A stretch of 64,000 nucleotides of DNA from Allobosea psychrotolerans (GTDB lineage: Bacteria; Pseudomonadota; Alphaproteobacteria; Rhizobiales; Beijerinckiaceae), in NCBI RefSeq assembly GCF_002917105.1, contig NZ_PQFZ01000001.1, forward strand, positions 62,001 to 126,000, written 5' to 3'. Shown here one piece after another: positions 33,151 through 42,522 of the stretch. The notes under the pieces were generated by a model, which had not been told where the DNA came from, did not search any database, and saw only the letters and a program-made list of their open reading frames with translations. Position numbers and translations under genes: made by a program. How positions within the stretch are numbered: position 1 is the first letter of the stretch; each line of letters begins with the position of its first letter.

Positions 33151-34704
33151 ATGAACCGTCTGCCCGCCCATCTGATCGGCGCTGCCGTCGCCGCCACGCT
33201 TGCTGGCCCTGCGCTGGCGCAGTCGCTCACCGTCTCGGTCGCCGCCGACGTCCGCAGCATCAATCCCGGCGTCAACCGCGACGACAACACCGACGATTTC
33301 GTGCTGCAGATGGTCGAGGGCCTCGTCGGCTATGACGAGGGCGGCACGCCCGGCTCCCTGCTCGCAGAAAAGATCGACGTCTCCGCGGACGGCAAGACCT
33401 ACATCTTCACCCTGCGCAAGGGCGTGAAGTTCCACAACGGCGCGCCCCTGACCTCGGCGGACGTCTTGTGGAGCTGGAACCGCTACATGGATCCGAAGAC
33501 GGACTGGCGTTGCCTGACCGAATTCGACGGCCGCAACGGGCTCAAGGTCGAGGCGGTGGAAGCTCCCGACGCCAATACCGTGACCATGAAGCTGAATGCG
33601 CCCAACGCGCTCTTCCTCGACGCTCTGGCCCGCACCGACTGCGCCATGGCCGCCGTGATCCACAAGGATTCGGTCAAGGCCGACGGCTCCTTCGACAAGC
33701 CGATCGGCACCGGCCCGTTCAAGATGGGCGAGTGGAAGCGCAACGAATTCTACACGATGAGCGCCTTCGAGGACTATGCCTCGCCCCGGGCCGACGGCAA
33801 GACCGATGGCTATCTCGGCTCCAAGCGCCCGCTGGTGAAGGATGTGAAATTCCTGATCGTGCGCGACCCCGCGACGGTCAAGGCCGGCCTGCTTTCGGGC
33901 GCCATCGACATGGGCGGCATCCTCAACAGCGATGTCGATGAGCTGCGCAAGGCGCCGAGCCTGACCGTCCAGGTCGGGACGAATGCCGTGCGCCATGGCC
34001 TGCTGATCCAGACGCGTGACCCGCTGCTCAAGAACGTCAAGCTGCGTCAGGCGATCGCCGCCGCGATCGATTATGACGAGCTGGTTTCCGCGGCCTCGGC
34101 CGATCTCGCCAAGCCGAACAACTCGCCGCTCTACCCCGGCTCGTCCTATTTCGGTGATGTCGAGAAGCAGGGCTTCAAATACGACCCGACGCGAGCAAAG
34201 AAGCTGCTTCAGGAATCCGGCTACAAGGGCGAGACCATCACCATCCTCGCCAATAAGCGCCCGACCGCGGTGAGCTTCCCGCAGGCGGTCGTCGCCCAGG
34301 CCATGCTGCAGGCCATCGGCATCAAGGTCGAGATCGAGGTGCTGGAATGGGCGACCCAGCTCGATCGCTACAACAAGGGCAACTACCAAATGCAGGCCTT
34401 CTCCTATTCGGCCCGCTTCGACCCAGCCTTGGCCTTCGAGCAGTTCTCCGGCAACAAGGACAAGCAGCCGCGCAAGATCTGGGAGGAGCCGCAGGCGCTG
34501 GCCCTGATCGACAAGGCGATGACGGTCGCCGACAAGGCCGAGCGTCAGAAGCTCTTCGACGAATTGCACAAGCGCTATATCGCCGAGGTGCCGATGATCT
34601 TCACCTTCAACGGTGTCGAGCCTTATGCCCTGTCCAAGCGCGTCAAGGGCTTCCAGGCTTGGCAGTCCAAGCAGCGCATGTGGGAAGTCACACTCGCCAA
34701 CTGA
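33151..34704 (+). CDS. Oligopeptide-type ABC substrate-binding protein, paralogue 3 of 3
   Basis: A 517-residue periplasmic receptor with Sec signal AAVAATLAGPALAQ. It repeats the blocks of its two neighbours: VRSINPGVNRDDNTDD, MVEGLVGYDEGG, TLRKGVKFHNGAPL, WNRYMDPKTDWRC, IGTGPFKMGEWKRN and IEVLEWATQLDRYNKGNYQM. GGGGAA precedes the ATG. It lies 35 bases before the permease pair, so it is the copy most directly coupled to the membrane components. The three copies clearly arose by duplication and then drifted. Confidence 0.93.
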   Translation: MNRLPAHLIGAAVAATLAGPALAQSLTVSVAADVRSINPGVNRDDNTDDFVLQMVEGLVGYDEGGTPGSLLAEKIDVSADGKTYIFTLRKGVKFHNGAPLTSADVLWSWNRYMDPKTDWRCLTEFDGRNGLKVEAVEAPDANTVTMKLNAPNALFLDALARTDCAMAAVIHKDSVKADGSFDKPIGTGPFKMGEWKRNEFYTMSAFEDYASPRADGKTDGYLGSKRPLVKDVKFLIVRDPATVKAGLLSGAIDMGGILNSDVDELRKAPSLTVQVGTNAVRHGLLIQTRDPLLKNVKLRQAIAAAIDYDELVSAASADLAKPNNSPLYPGSSYFGDVEKQGFKYDPTRAKKLLQESGYKGETITILANKRPTAVSFPQAVVAQAMLQAIGIKVEIEVLEWATQLDRYNKGNYQMQAFSYSARFDPALAFEQFSGNKDKQPRKIWEEPQALALIDKAMTVADKAERQKLFDELHKRYIAEVPMIFTFNGVEPYALSKRVKGFQAWQSKQRMWEVTLAN

Positions 34705-34739
34705 GCCATCCCCGACAGTCCTGAACCGGGGAGAGCCCG

Positions 34740-35684
34740 ATGCTGCGTTTTGCACTGACCCGGATCGTGATGGCGATCCCGACCCTGCTGATCGTGGCGG
34801 TGTCGGTCTTCGTCCTGATCCGCCTGATACCGGGCGATCCGGCCTCGCTGATGCTGGGCGATCTCGCGACGCCCGCTTCGATTGCTGACCTGCGGGCCCG
34901 GCTTGGGCTCGACCAAAGCCTGTTCACGCAGTTCGGCATCTGGTTTAGCCATCTGCTGAAGGGCGATCTCGGCGTCTCGATCAATTCGCAGGAGCCCATC
35001 CTGCCGCTGATCCTGTCGCGTTTCTGGGTCAGCGCCCAGATCGTGCTGGTCGCGGTGTTCTTCGCCAGCCTGGTTGCGGTGCCGGCTGGTGTCATCGCCG
35101 CCTGGCAGCAGGATTCGACGCTCGATCTCGGCCTCGTCGGCGCTGCGACGCTCCTGCTCTCGATCCCGACCTTCTGGCTCGGCCTGCTGCTGCTGCTGTT
35201 CTTCGGCCTCAAGCTCGAATGGCTGCCGGTGGTGGGCTATGTCTCGATCGGCGACGATCCCTGGCGCGGCATCATCTATCTGATCATGCCGATCCTGACG
35301 CTGTTCCTGCATGAGATCGGCGTGATCCTGCGCATGGCGCGGGCCTCGACACTCGAGGTGCTGCGGCTCGACTACATCACCCATGCCCGCGCCAAGGGGC
35401 TCTCGGAAGGCGCGGTGCTCTGGCGCCACGCCTTCAAGAACGCCTTCGGGCCGACCTGGACGCTGATCGGCCTCGTGCTCGGCAATCTGCTCGGCGGCAT
35501 CGCGGTCGTCGAAACCGTCTTCACCATTCCAGGCCTTGGCCGGCTCCTGGTCGATTCGATCTTTGCCCGCGACTACCCCGTCATCCAGGGCTGCATGCTC
35601 TTCGTCGCCTTCTGTTACGTGCTGGTCAATCTCGTGATCGACCTCTGCTATCCGATCTTCGACCCGAGGGTGACGGCGCAATGA
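34740..35684 (+). CDS. ABC transporter permease (DppB type)
   Basis: First membrane subunit of the second oligopeptide-type importer, 314 residues and about six helices. GGGGAG precedes the ATG. Family marks are LIRLIPGDPASLMLG, DYITHARAKGLSEGAVLWRH (ATPase-contact loop) and GGIAVVETVFTIPGLGRLLV. It overlaps the next permease by 4 bases (ATGA), part of the operon that begins at 30630. Confidence 0.95.
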   Translation: MLRFALTRIVMAIPTLLIVAVSVFVLIRLIPGDPASLMLGDLATPASIADLRARLGLDQSLFTQFGIWFSHLLKGDLGVSINSQEPILPLILSRFWVSAQIVLVAVFFASLVAVPAGVIAAWQQDSTLDLGLVGAATLLLSIPTFWLGLLLLLFFGLKLEWLPVVGYVSIGDDPWRGIIYLIMPILTLFLHEIGVILRMARASTLEVLRLDYITHARAKGLSEGAVLWRHAFKNAFGPTWTLIGLVLGNLLGGIAVVETVFTIPGLGRLLVDSIFARDYPVIQGCMLFVAFCYVLVNLVIDLCYPIFDPRVTAQ

Positions 35685-36499
35685 GGCTCCCCGCATTCAA
35701 TGCGCTGATCGGGGGCGGCCTCATCGGCGGCCTCCTCATCGCCGCCGGCACCGGCGCGCTCTGGACGCCCTATGATCCGCTCAAGCTCTCCTTTCGCGAG
35801 AAGCTCGCCGCGCCCAGCGCCGCCCATTGGCTGGGCACCGACGAGTTCGGCCGCGACGTGCTCTCGCGCCTGATGGCGGGCGCCGCCACGAGCGTCTGGA
35901 TCAGCCTGCTGACGGTCGTGCTCGCCGTGATCTTCGGCACGCTGATCGGGCTGTTCTCAGGCTATGTTCGTGGCTGGGTCGACCGGGTCATCATGGCCTT
36001 CAACGACGCGTTGCTGGCCTTCCCCGGCATCCTGCTGGCGCTCGGCCTGCTGGCGGTCGTCGGCGCCAACAAATACGGCATCATCGTCGCGCTCGGCATC
36101 GCCTATACCCCATCGGTCGCGCGCATCGTGCGCGGCACGGTCTTGTCGTTGCGCGAGAAGGAGTTCATCGCCGCCTCGCGCGTGATGGGCAATTCGGAGG
36201 CCTTCACCATGACCCGCCATATCCTGCCGAACTGCATCGCGCCCCTCACCGTGCTGGCGACCTCGATGTTCGGCTATGTGCTGCTGGCCGAGAGCTCGCT
36301 CTCCTTCCTGGGGCTGGGCGTGCCGCCGCCGGCTCCGACCTGGGGCAACATGCTTGCCGGAGCGCGCCCCTATATCGGCCAGGCGATGTGGCTCGGCATC
36401 TTTCCCGGCCTGTGCATCTCGCTGACGCTGCTCGGCATCAACCTGCTCGGCGATGCGGTGCGCGACCGGCTCGATCCGCGGATGAGGGGCATGCGATGA
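35681..36499 (+). CDS. ABC transporter permease (DppC type)
   Basis: Second membrane subunit, 272 residues. It shows PYDPLKLSFREKLAAPSAAH, WLGTDEFGRDVLSRLMAGAA and the coupling loop EFIAASRVMGNSEAFTMTRH, ending LGDAVRDRLDPRMRGMR. Its start overlaps the previous stop and its stop overlaps the ATPase start, both as ATGA, which indicates one translated unit. Confidence 0.95.
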   Translation: MRLPAFNALIGGGLIGGLLIAAGTGALWTPYDPLKLSFREKLAAPSAAHWLGTDEFGRDVLSRLMAGAATSVWISLLTVVLAVIFGTLIGLFSGYVRGWVDRVIMAFNDALLAFPGILLALGLLAVVGANKYGIIVALGIAYTPSVARIVRGTVLSLREKEFIAASRVMGNSEAFTMTRHILPNCIAPLTVLATSMFGYVLLAESSLSFLGLGVPPPAPTWGNMLAGARPYIGQAMWLGIFPGLCISLTLLGINLLGDAVRDRLDPRMRGMR

Positions 36500-38160
36500 G
36501 CGCCGGCAATCCCGTGCCCGAGAGCAAGCCCTTGCTCACGGTCTCCAATCTCACGCTCAGGATCGGCGTGTCCGGCAGGACCGTCGTCAACGATGTCGGC
36601 TTCTCGGTCTCGCCGGGCGAGATCGTCGGCATCGTCGGGGAATCCGGTTCAGGCAAGACCTTGGCCGCGCGCGCCATCATGGGCTTCGTCCCGCCGGCGG
36701 TGAAACTCGTTTCCGGTTCGATCCTGTTCGACGGCGACGAGATCACCACGATGGCGCCCAAACGCCTGCGTGCGGTGCGCGGCGCCAAGGTCGGCATGGT
36801 CTTCCAGGAGCCGATGACCTCGCTCAACCCGTCGATGACGATCGGACGGCAGCTCGAAGAGGGCCTTGCGCTTCATCGTGATCTCAATGCCGCCGGCCGG
36901 CGGGCGCTGATCCTCGACATGCTCCGGCGCGTCGGCCTCTCCGATCCCGAAGGTGCGCTCCACGCCTTCCCTCACCAGTTCTCCGGCGGCATGCGCCAGC
37001 GCATCATGCTGGCCTCGGTGATGCTGCTGAAGCCCGCCTTGCTGCTTGCCGACGAGCCGACGACCGCGCTCGACGCGGTCGTCCAGCGCGACGTCATGGA
37101 GCTGATGGTCGACCTGACCAAGGAGAACGGCACGGCTGTCCTGCTGATCTCGCATGATCTCGGCATGGTCGCGCGCTATTGCAGCCGCATCGTCGTGATG
37201 AGCCAGGGCGACGTCGTCGAGCAGGGCGCGGCCGACGACATCCTGGCGCGGCCGCAGCATCCCTATACCCGCAAGCTGCTCGCCGCGATGCCGCTGCGCG
37301 GCCTGGCCCGCGAGCTCCCGCAGGCGAAGACGCCGATCGTGGCGGTGCACGACCTCGTCGTCGACTATCCAGGCCGTCAGCGTTTCTTCCGCAAATCGGC
37401 ACCCAAGCGCGCGCTGCACGGCATCTCGCTTGCGGTGCAGCCAGGCGAGGTCGTCGCGGTGGTCGGCGGCTCGGGCTCGGGCAAGACCACGCTCGGCCAG
37501 TCCATCGCCGGCCTGGTCAAATCTAGCGGCGGCGAGATCCTGTTCAACGGCAAGCCGATCTTCAAGAGCGAGACGGCCTATTGGGACTACCGGCTGAACT
37601 GCCAGATGGTGTTCCAGGATCCGTATTCCTCGCTCGATCCGCGCATGTCGATCGGCGAGCTCGTCATCGAGCCGCTGCGATTGGTGCCGGGCATGGGCGC
37701 GGCCGAAAAGAAGGCCCGCGTCGCCGAGGTGCTGACCGAGGTCGGTCTTGCCAACGGTTTCGCCGATCGCTTTCCACATGAGCTCTCCGGCGGGCAGCGC
37801 CAGCGCGTCGCGATCGCGCGCGCCGTGGTGCGCCGGCCGAGCTTCGTCATCGCCGACGAGCCGGTCTCGGCGCTCGACGTGACCGTGCGGGCGCAGGTGC
37901 TGGAGCTCTTTGCCGAGCTGCAGCGCAAGCACGGCTTCTCCTGCCTGTTCATCAGCCATGATCTCGGAGTGGTCGAGCAGGTCGCCGACCGTGTCGTGGT
38001 CATGCAGGAGGGCCGCATCGTCGAGGAGGGCTCGCGCGACCAGATCTTCGACGATCCCAAGCACGCCTATACCCGCAAACTGCTCTCGGCCGTGCCGGCG
38101 CTGGAAAGCAGCGGGGATGGCGGGGTGAGGCTGTTCTGGCGCCTGGGCGAGCCGACGTAA
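36496..38160 (+). CDS. Fused double ATP-binding subunit of the second oligopeptide-type importer
   Basis: A 554-residue chain with two ABC domains. Domain 1 has Walker A GESGSGKT at 48-55, signature FSGGMRQRIML and Walker [11 protein letters not shown]. Domain 2 has Walker A GGSGSGKT, signature LSGGQRQRVAI and Walker B IADEPVSALD. The second Walker A starts GGS rather than GES. Like the first importer (ATPase from 20562), the DppD and DppF parts are fused. It energises the permeases encoded just upstream and probably serves all three neighbouring binding proteins. Confidence 0.95.
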   Translation: MSAGNPVPESKPLLTVSNLTLRIGVSGRTVVNDVGFSVSPGEIVGIVGESGSGKTLAARAIMGFVPPAVKLVSGSILFDGDEITTMAPKRLRAVRGAKVGMVFQEPMTSLNPSMTIGRQLEEGLALHRDLNAAGRRALILDMLRRVGLSDPEGALHAFPHQFSGGMRQRIMLASVMLLKPALLLADEPTTALDAVVQRDVMELMVDLTKENGTAVLLISHDLGMVARYCSRIVVMSQGDVVEQGAADDILARPQHPYTRKLLAAMPLRGLARELPQAKTPIVAVHDLVVDYPGRQRFFRKSAPKRALHGISLAVQPGEVVAVVGGSGSGKTTLGQSIAGLVKSSGGEILFNGKPIFKSETAYWDYRLNCQMVFQDPYSSLDPRMSIGELVIEPLRLVPGMGAAEKKARVAEVLTEVGLANGFADRFPHELSGGQRQRVAIARAVVRRPSFVIADEPVSALDVTVRAQVLELFAELQRKHGFSCLFISHDLGVVEQVADRVVVMQEGRIVEEGSRDQIFDDPKHAYTRKLLSAVPALESSGDGGVRLFWRLGEPT

Positions 38161-38226
38161 TTCCTCAACTGGGCGTCGGCGTCATGGTCTGGCTCGACCC
38201 GGCCATCTCGGAAACCAGCGTCATCT

Positions 38227-38273
38227 CGTCATGAGATTCTCGGGTCTCCACTTCGCTCCGCCCGAGGATGACG
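38227..38273. repeat. Palindromic intergenic element with CGTCAT/ATGACG ends
   Basis: Arms CGTCAT (38227-38232) with ATGACG (38268-38273), and CTCGGG (38239-38244) with CCCGAG (38261-38266), around TCTCCACTTCGCTCCG. It sits between the importer ATPase gene and the interrupted GGT gene and could act as a terminator or an RNA-stability hairpin. Confidence 0.6.
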
Positions 38274-38293
38274 GTCACCTGAGCGCTATCCCA

Positions 38294-39928
38294 ATGTCAG
38301 AGGCCAGTTCGATGAAGAACGGAATGATCGTCTGCCCGCAGCCCGAGGCCGCCGAGGCGGGGGCGGCGGTGCTGGAACGCGGCGGCAATGCGGTCGATGC
38401 CGCCATCGCCTGCGCCTTCATGCAGGGCGTGGTCGACCCGCTGATGAGCGGGATCGGCGGCTTCGGCTCGATGCAGCTCTACATGCCCGGTCGCGGCGTC
38501 CATCAGATCGTGGAATTCTACGCAAAAGCCTCGCTCTCGGCGACGCCCGAGATGTGGGCCGACAAATTGCTCGGCCAGTCGCGCGACGGCTTCGCCTTCC
38601 TGCTCGAGGGTGGCATCAGCGAGTTCGGCCATCTCGCCGTCTGCACGCCGGGCAGCGTCAAGGGCTATGACTACGCGCTGTCGCGCTTCGGCACGATGGA
38701 CTGGGCCGATGTGATCGCGCCGGCGATCGCGCAGGCGCGGAGCGGCGTGCTGGTGCGCCCGCATATGCACTGGTTCTGGTCGCAGGATCAGAAGGGCTCG
38801 GGCCAGGTCAACACTGCCGACAAGCTGCGCTACAGCGAAACCAGCAAGAGCCTGTATTTCCGGCCCGATGGCAGCCTGAAGCGCGTCGGCGATCTGCTCG
38901 CCAATCCCGACATGGCCAACACGCTCGAACGTCTCGCCAAGGGCGGGGCGGAGCTGTTCTACAAGGGCGAGCTCGCCGAAGAGATCGCCGCCGACTTCGC
39001 GGCACATGGCGGCCTGATCTCGCGCGAGGATCTGGCGGCCTATTAGCTTTCGGTCGCCGAGCCGATCTGGGGTTCCTATCGTGGTCACCGCATCTCCACC
39101 AGCCCGCCGCCGGCCAGCGGTATGCTGATGCTGCAGATCCTCAACATGCTGGAGAATTTCGAGATCGGCGCGCTGAGCCATGGCGGCACGGAGCATGTCC
39201 GGCTGCTGGCCGAGGCGATGAAGCGCATGACCATCGACAAGGATCAGCATATGGGCGATCCGGCCTATGTCGATGTGCCGGTCGAGCGGTTGATCTCGAA
39301 GGAGCATGCCGCCGCCCAGGCCGACAGCATCCGCCGTGGCGAGCGCGCCGATGTGAAGCGGCTGGAGCGCTCCTCCTCGCGCGAGACCACGCATATCTCG
39401 GTGGTCGACTGCCAGGGCAACGCGGTCGCGCTGACGCATACGCTGGGCAGCCCGTCGGGCGCGATCACGCCGGGGCTGGGTTTCATGTATAATGGCACGA
39501 TGAGCCGCTTCGACCCGCGCCCCGGCCGCGCGGGGTCGATCGCACCGGGCAAGCGCCGCTCTTCTTCGGCCGCGCCGACCATCGTCTTCAAGGACGACAG
39601 ACCCTTCATCGTGATGGGTGCGCCGGGCGGCAGCTATATCGCGCCCGCCATGGCGCAAGGCATCATGAACGTGGTCGATTTCGGCATGTCGATGCTGGAG
39701 GCGGTCGCCGCGCCGCGCATCGTCGCAGTCTCGAATTCAATCGACATCTCGAACCGCATCCGCCGCAGCGTCAGTGCTGAACTCGCGGCTCTGGGCTACG
39801 ACATCAAGCGCTCGGCCCAGAGCTATCCTTTCGCGGCCCTGCACGGCATCAGGATCGATGACGGACGCTGCTCGGGCGGCGCCGACCCGCAGCGCGACGG
39901 CATGGCGATCTCGGTCCCGGTGGGTTGA
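38294..39928 (+). pseudogene. ggt: Gamma-glutamyltransferase gene interrupted by one in-frame TAG
   Basis: GGT cleaves gamma-glutamyl bonds, for example in glutathione, and matures by self-cleavage at a Thr. The frame runs from ATG 38294 (or 38312) through RGGNAVDAAIACAFMQGVVD and HLAVCTPGSVKGYDYAL to LISREDLAAY, then TAG at 39044-39046. It continues in the same frame with LSVAEPIWGSYRGHRIST, which is normal GGT sequence. The autocleavage region is SSSRETTHISVVDCQGNAVA, and GSPSGAITPG and FIVMGAPGGSYI follow. About 543 residues remain if the stop is ignored, near normal length. CAG or AAG to TAG would explain the change. No frameshift is seen, and an internal ATG at 39122 could start only the second half. 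Confidence 0.88.
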
Positions 39929-40044
39929 TCCGCAGCACGCAGGTTTTTGCGATCGACTGGAGGGACGCAGGCTGCTCGGCGCCTCCGCCCCCCGCAGGGA
40001 CGGCTGCGCGCCGGGCTTCTGAAACCGTCTCGCAACTAGGCGTG

Positions 40045-40095
40045 AGAGCAGGATCGATGCGAAAAACCGGTTCCCACTTTTTCGCATCCTGCTCT
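40045..40095. repeat. Dispersed palindromic repeat, family A copy 4 (best formed)
   Basis: AGAGCAGGAT-CGAT-GCGAAAAA, then a loop with CCGGTTCCCAC, then TTTTTCGC-ATCCTGCTCT. Except for the CGAT bulge the stem is perfect at 18 base pairs. It lies between the interrupted GGT gene (+) and the end of the amino acid binding-protein gene (-), so it may also end transcription from both. Confidence 0.85.
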
Positions 40096-40102
40096 TGTGC
40101 CT

Positions 40103-41125
40103 TCACCGGAAGGGCGGGCTGTATTGCAGGCCGCCCTGCGTCCACAGGGCGTTGGGGCCGCGCGCCAGGCGCAAGCGGGATTTCTGGCCGAGATGGCGCT
40201 CGAAGCTTTCGCCGTAATTGCCGACGGCCGAGATGATGCGCACGACCCAGTCATTGCTCACGCCCATCGCCTCGCCGAATTTGCCGTCCTGCCCGAGGAA
40301 GCGCTTGATCTCGGGATTGGTCGACTTCGTCATCTCGGCGAGATTGGCCTTGGTGACGCCGAGCTCCTCGGCGTTGATCAGGGCGAACAGCGTCCAGCGC
40401 ACCAGGTTGAACCAGACCTCGTCGCCGCTGCGGACCCAGGGGCCGAGCGGCTCCTTCGAGATCACCTCGGGCAGCACGACATGCTCTTCCGGCACGCGGA
40501 ATTTCAGCATGTTGGCCGAGAGCGCCGAGATGTCGGTGGTGTAGGCGTCGCAACGTCCGGCTTCATAGGCGCGCAAGGCCTCCTCGGAGGTGGCGAAGGC
40601 GGTGGGCTCGTATTTCTGGCCGAGCTTGCGGAAATAATCGGCGAGGTTGAGCTCGCTCGTCGTGCCCTGCGCCACGCAGATCGAGGCGCCGCCGAGCTGG
40701 CTCGCCGAGGTCACACCGAGCTTCCTCGTCACCATGAAGCCCTGGCCGTCATAATAGTTCACGCCAGTGAAGGTGACGCCCTGGCTGGCGTTTCGCGACA
40801 GGGTCCAGGTCGTGGTGCGCGGCAGCACGTCGACCTCGCCGGCCTGCAGCGCGATCAATCGGTCCTTCGAGGTCAGCGGGACATAGGCCGCCTTGTCCGG
40901 ATCGTTGAAGATGACGGCGGCGAGCGCCCGGCAGATATCGGTGTCGAAACCCTCCCAGCGGCCATTGGCATCCTGCAGCGAGAAGCCGGCGACGCCGGGG
41001 CTCGTGCCGCAGATGATCTTGCCGCGCTCGCGGATGGCTTTCAGCGTGTCGGCTGCCAAGGCGGGCATGGCGAAGCTCACGGTGAGCAAGGCCGCGCTCG
41101 TCATGCGGAGCAGTATGCGTTTCAT
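40103..41125 (-). CDS. General amino acid ABC substrate-binding protein (AapJ-like, SBP family 3)
   Basis: Periplasmic receptor for polar or general L-amino acids, 340 residues, with signal MTSAALLTVSFAMPALA. The mature start DTLKAIRERGKIICGTSPGV, then GRWEGFDTDICRALAAVIF and DVLPRTTTWTLSRN follow the AapJ pattern. Later AYEAGRCDAYTTDISALSA and AVGNYGESFERHLG are also typical. No AapQMP genes follow; the gene is the last of the minus-strand cluster, 94 bases downstream of the PLP lyase gene. Confidence 0.92.
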   Translation of the reverse strand: MKRILLRMTSAALLTVSFAMPALAADTLKAIRERGKIICGTSPGVAGFSLQDANGRWEGFDTDICRALAAVIFNDPDKAAYVPLTSKDRLIALQAGEVDVLPRTTTWTLSRNASQGVTFTGVNYYDGQGFMVTRKLGVTSASQLGGASICVAQGTTSELNLADYFRKLGQKYEPTAFATSEEALRAYEAGRCDAYTTDISALSANMLKFRVPEEHVVLPEVISKEPLGPWVRSGDEVWFNLVRWTLFALINAEELGVTKANLAEMTKSTNPEIKRFLGQDGKFGEAMGVSNDWVVRIISAVGNYGESFERHLGQKSRLRLARGPNALWTQGGLQYSPPFR

Positions 41126-41219
41126 TCCAGATCCCCTTCTTGTTGATTTTGGACAAGGCTCTCCCTGCGCGGCGATGCGTTGCCGCCGCGTTCGTTTCTC
41201 TCCCGGAGATGGTTTTGGC

Positions 41220-42404
41220 TCAGGCGACCTTGGCGGCCGCCGGGCGTTCGAGTGCGACGAGCAAGGCGTCGAGGTCGTTCCAGAGATCGTCGGGATCCTC
41301 CAGCCCGATGCTGATGCGCAGGACCGTACCCGGATGCGTCCAGGGCTTGACCGTGCGGTCGCCCTTCACTGCCATGGGTGCGATCAGGCTGCGCGTGCCG
41401 CCCCAGGACGCGCCGATCGCGAAGACCTTGAGCGCGGTCAGCGCGGCTTCGAGCTCCGCCTCGGCGACCGGCTTGAGCACCACGCTGAAGACGCCAGAGG
41501 AGCGGCCCATGTCGCGCTTCCAGAAGTCATGGCCGGGGCAGGACGGCAGTGCTGGATGGAGCACGGTCTCGACCGCCGGAGAATGCGTCAGGCGCCGGGC
41601 GAAATCCTCGGAGACGCGGCCCATATGGGCGACGCGCAGACCCATGGTCTCGATGCCGCGAAGCGCCAGCGCGCATTCGTCGGGCGAGACGCCGACGCCG
41701 AGCCCGCGCAAGGTCTCCTTGAGTTTTTGCCGCAGCGCCATGTCGGCGACCGTGACCGAGCCGAGCAGCAGGTCGGAATGGCCGCCGACATATTTGGTCA
41801 GCGCCTCGCAGGCGAAATCGGCGCCATGCGCCAGCGGCTTGAACAAGAGCGGGGTCGCCCAGGTGTTGTCGCAGCCGACGAGCGCGCCCTTGGCCTTGGC
41901 CGCCTTCACAATGGCGGGTACGTCCTGCACCTCCATGGTGCCCGAGCCCGGCGACTCGATCCAGACGAGCTTGGTCCTGCCGTCGATGAGGTCGGCGATG
42001 CCGGCGCCGATCAGCGGGTCATAGACGCCGTAGTCGATGCCGCGCGGCTTGAGGTACTCCTCGCAGAAGCTGCGGACGGGCGGATAGACATGGTCCGGGA
42101 TCAGCACCTTGTCGCCCGGCAGCAGCACCGACAGCATCACGATGGTGACGGCGGCCTGGCCGGAGGGAACGAGAACCGTGCGCACACCGCCATGCAGCTC
42201 GGAGAGCTGCGCCTCCAGCGTGCGGGTCGTCGGCGTGCCGTGAAGGCCATAGGTATAGCCGTCGAAGCCGCGATATTTGCGGGCGGCGAAGCTTGCCGCA
42301 TCGGGGTAGACGATGGTCGAGGCGCGGTGCGTCGCGACGGCGAGGCTGGCATAGCCCTCGTCGGAGACGGCGGGATGGTGAACGCAGCGGGTCAGGTCGT
42401 GCAT
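41220..42404 (-). CDS. Cystathionine beta-lyase-type PLP enzyme (Cys/Met metabolism family)
   Basis: Likely cleaves the C-S bond of cystathionine or cysteine-like substrates, giving pyruvate and ammonia; 394 residues. Features are GYTYGLHGTPTTRTLEAQLS, LVPSGQAAVTIVMLSVLLPG, WIESPGSGTMEV, GCDNTWATP and the Schiff-base Lys in CEALTKYVGGHSDLLLGSVT. The C-terminal FAIGASWGGTRSLIAP resembles the MetC branch rather than gamma-synthase. The ATG at 42404 follows AAAGAGG at normal spacing; a longer frame to 42563 looks non-coding. It sits among amino acid uptake genes, downstream of an M20 amidohydrolase. Confidence 0.91.
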   Translation of the reverse strand: MHDLTRCVHHPAVSDEGYASLAVATHRASTIVYPDAASFAARKYRGFDGYTYGLHGTPTTRTLEAQLSELHGGVRTVLVPSGQAAVTIVMLSVLLPGDKVLIPDHVYPPVRSFCEEYLKPRGIDYGVYDPLIGAGIADLIDGRTKLVWIESPGSGTMEVQDVPAIVKAAKAKGALVGCDNTWATPLLFKPLAHGADFACEALTKYVGGHSDLLLGSVTVADMALRQKLKETLRGLGVGVSPDECALALRGIETMGLRVAHMGRVSEDFARRLTHSPAVETVLHPALPSCPGHDFWKRDMGRSSGVFSVVLKPVAEAELEAALTALKVFAIGASWGGTRSLIAPMAVKGDRTVKPWTHPGTVLRISIGLEDPDDLWNDLDALLVALERPAAAKVA

Positions 42405-42522
42405 GATGGGCCTCTTTCGATGCGTCAGGTTGACGACCCTGACAGCTCGAGACAATCGAGCCGGGATCATGAGATCATGAGCCTGGCTTATGGTTCGCGG
42501 GCTTATGGTCTGCGAGCGAAGC

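Noticed and set aside
38294..39928. TAG read as pyrrolysine
   Set aside because: No pyl genes or methylamine methyltransferases are visible, the residue lies at a non-catalytic place, and a simple nonsense change explains it.
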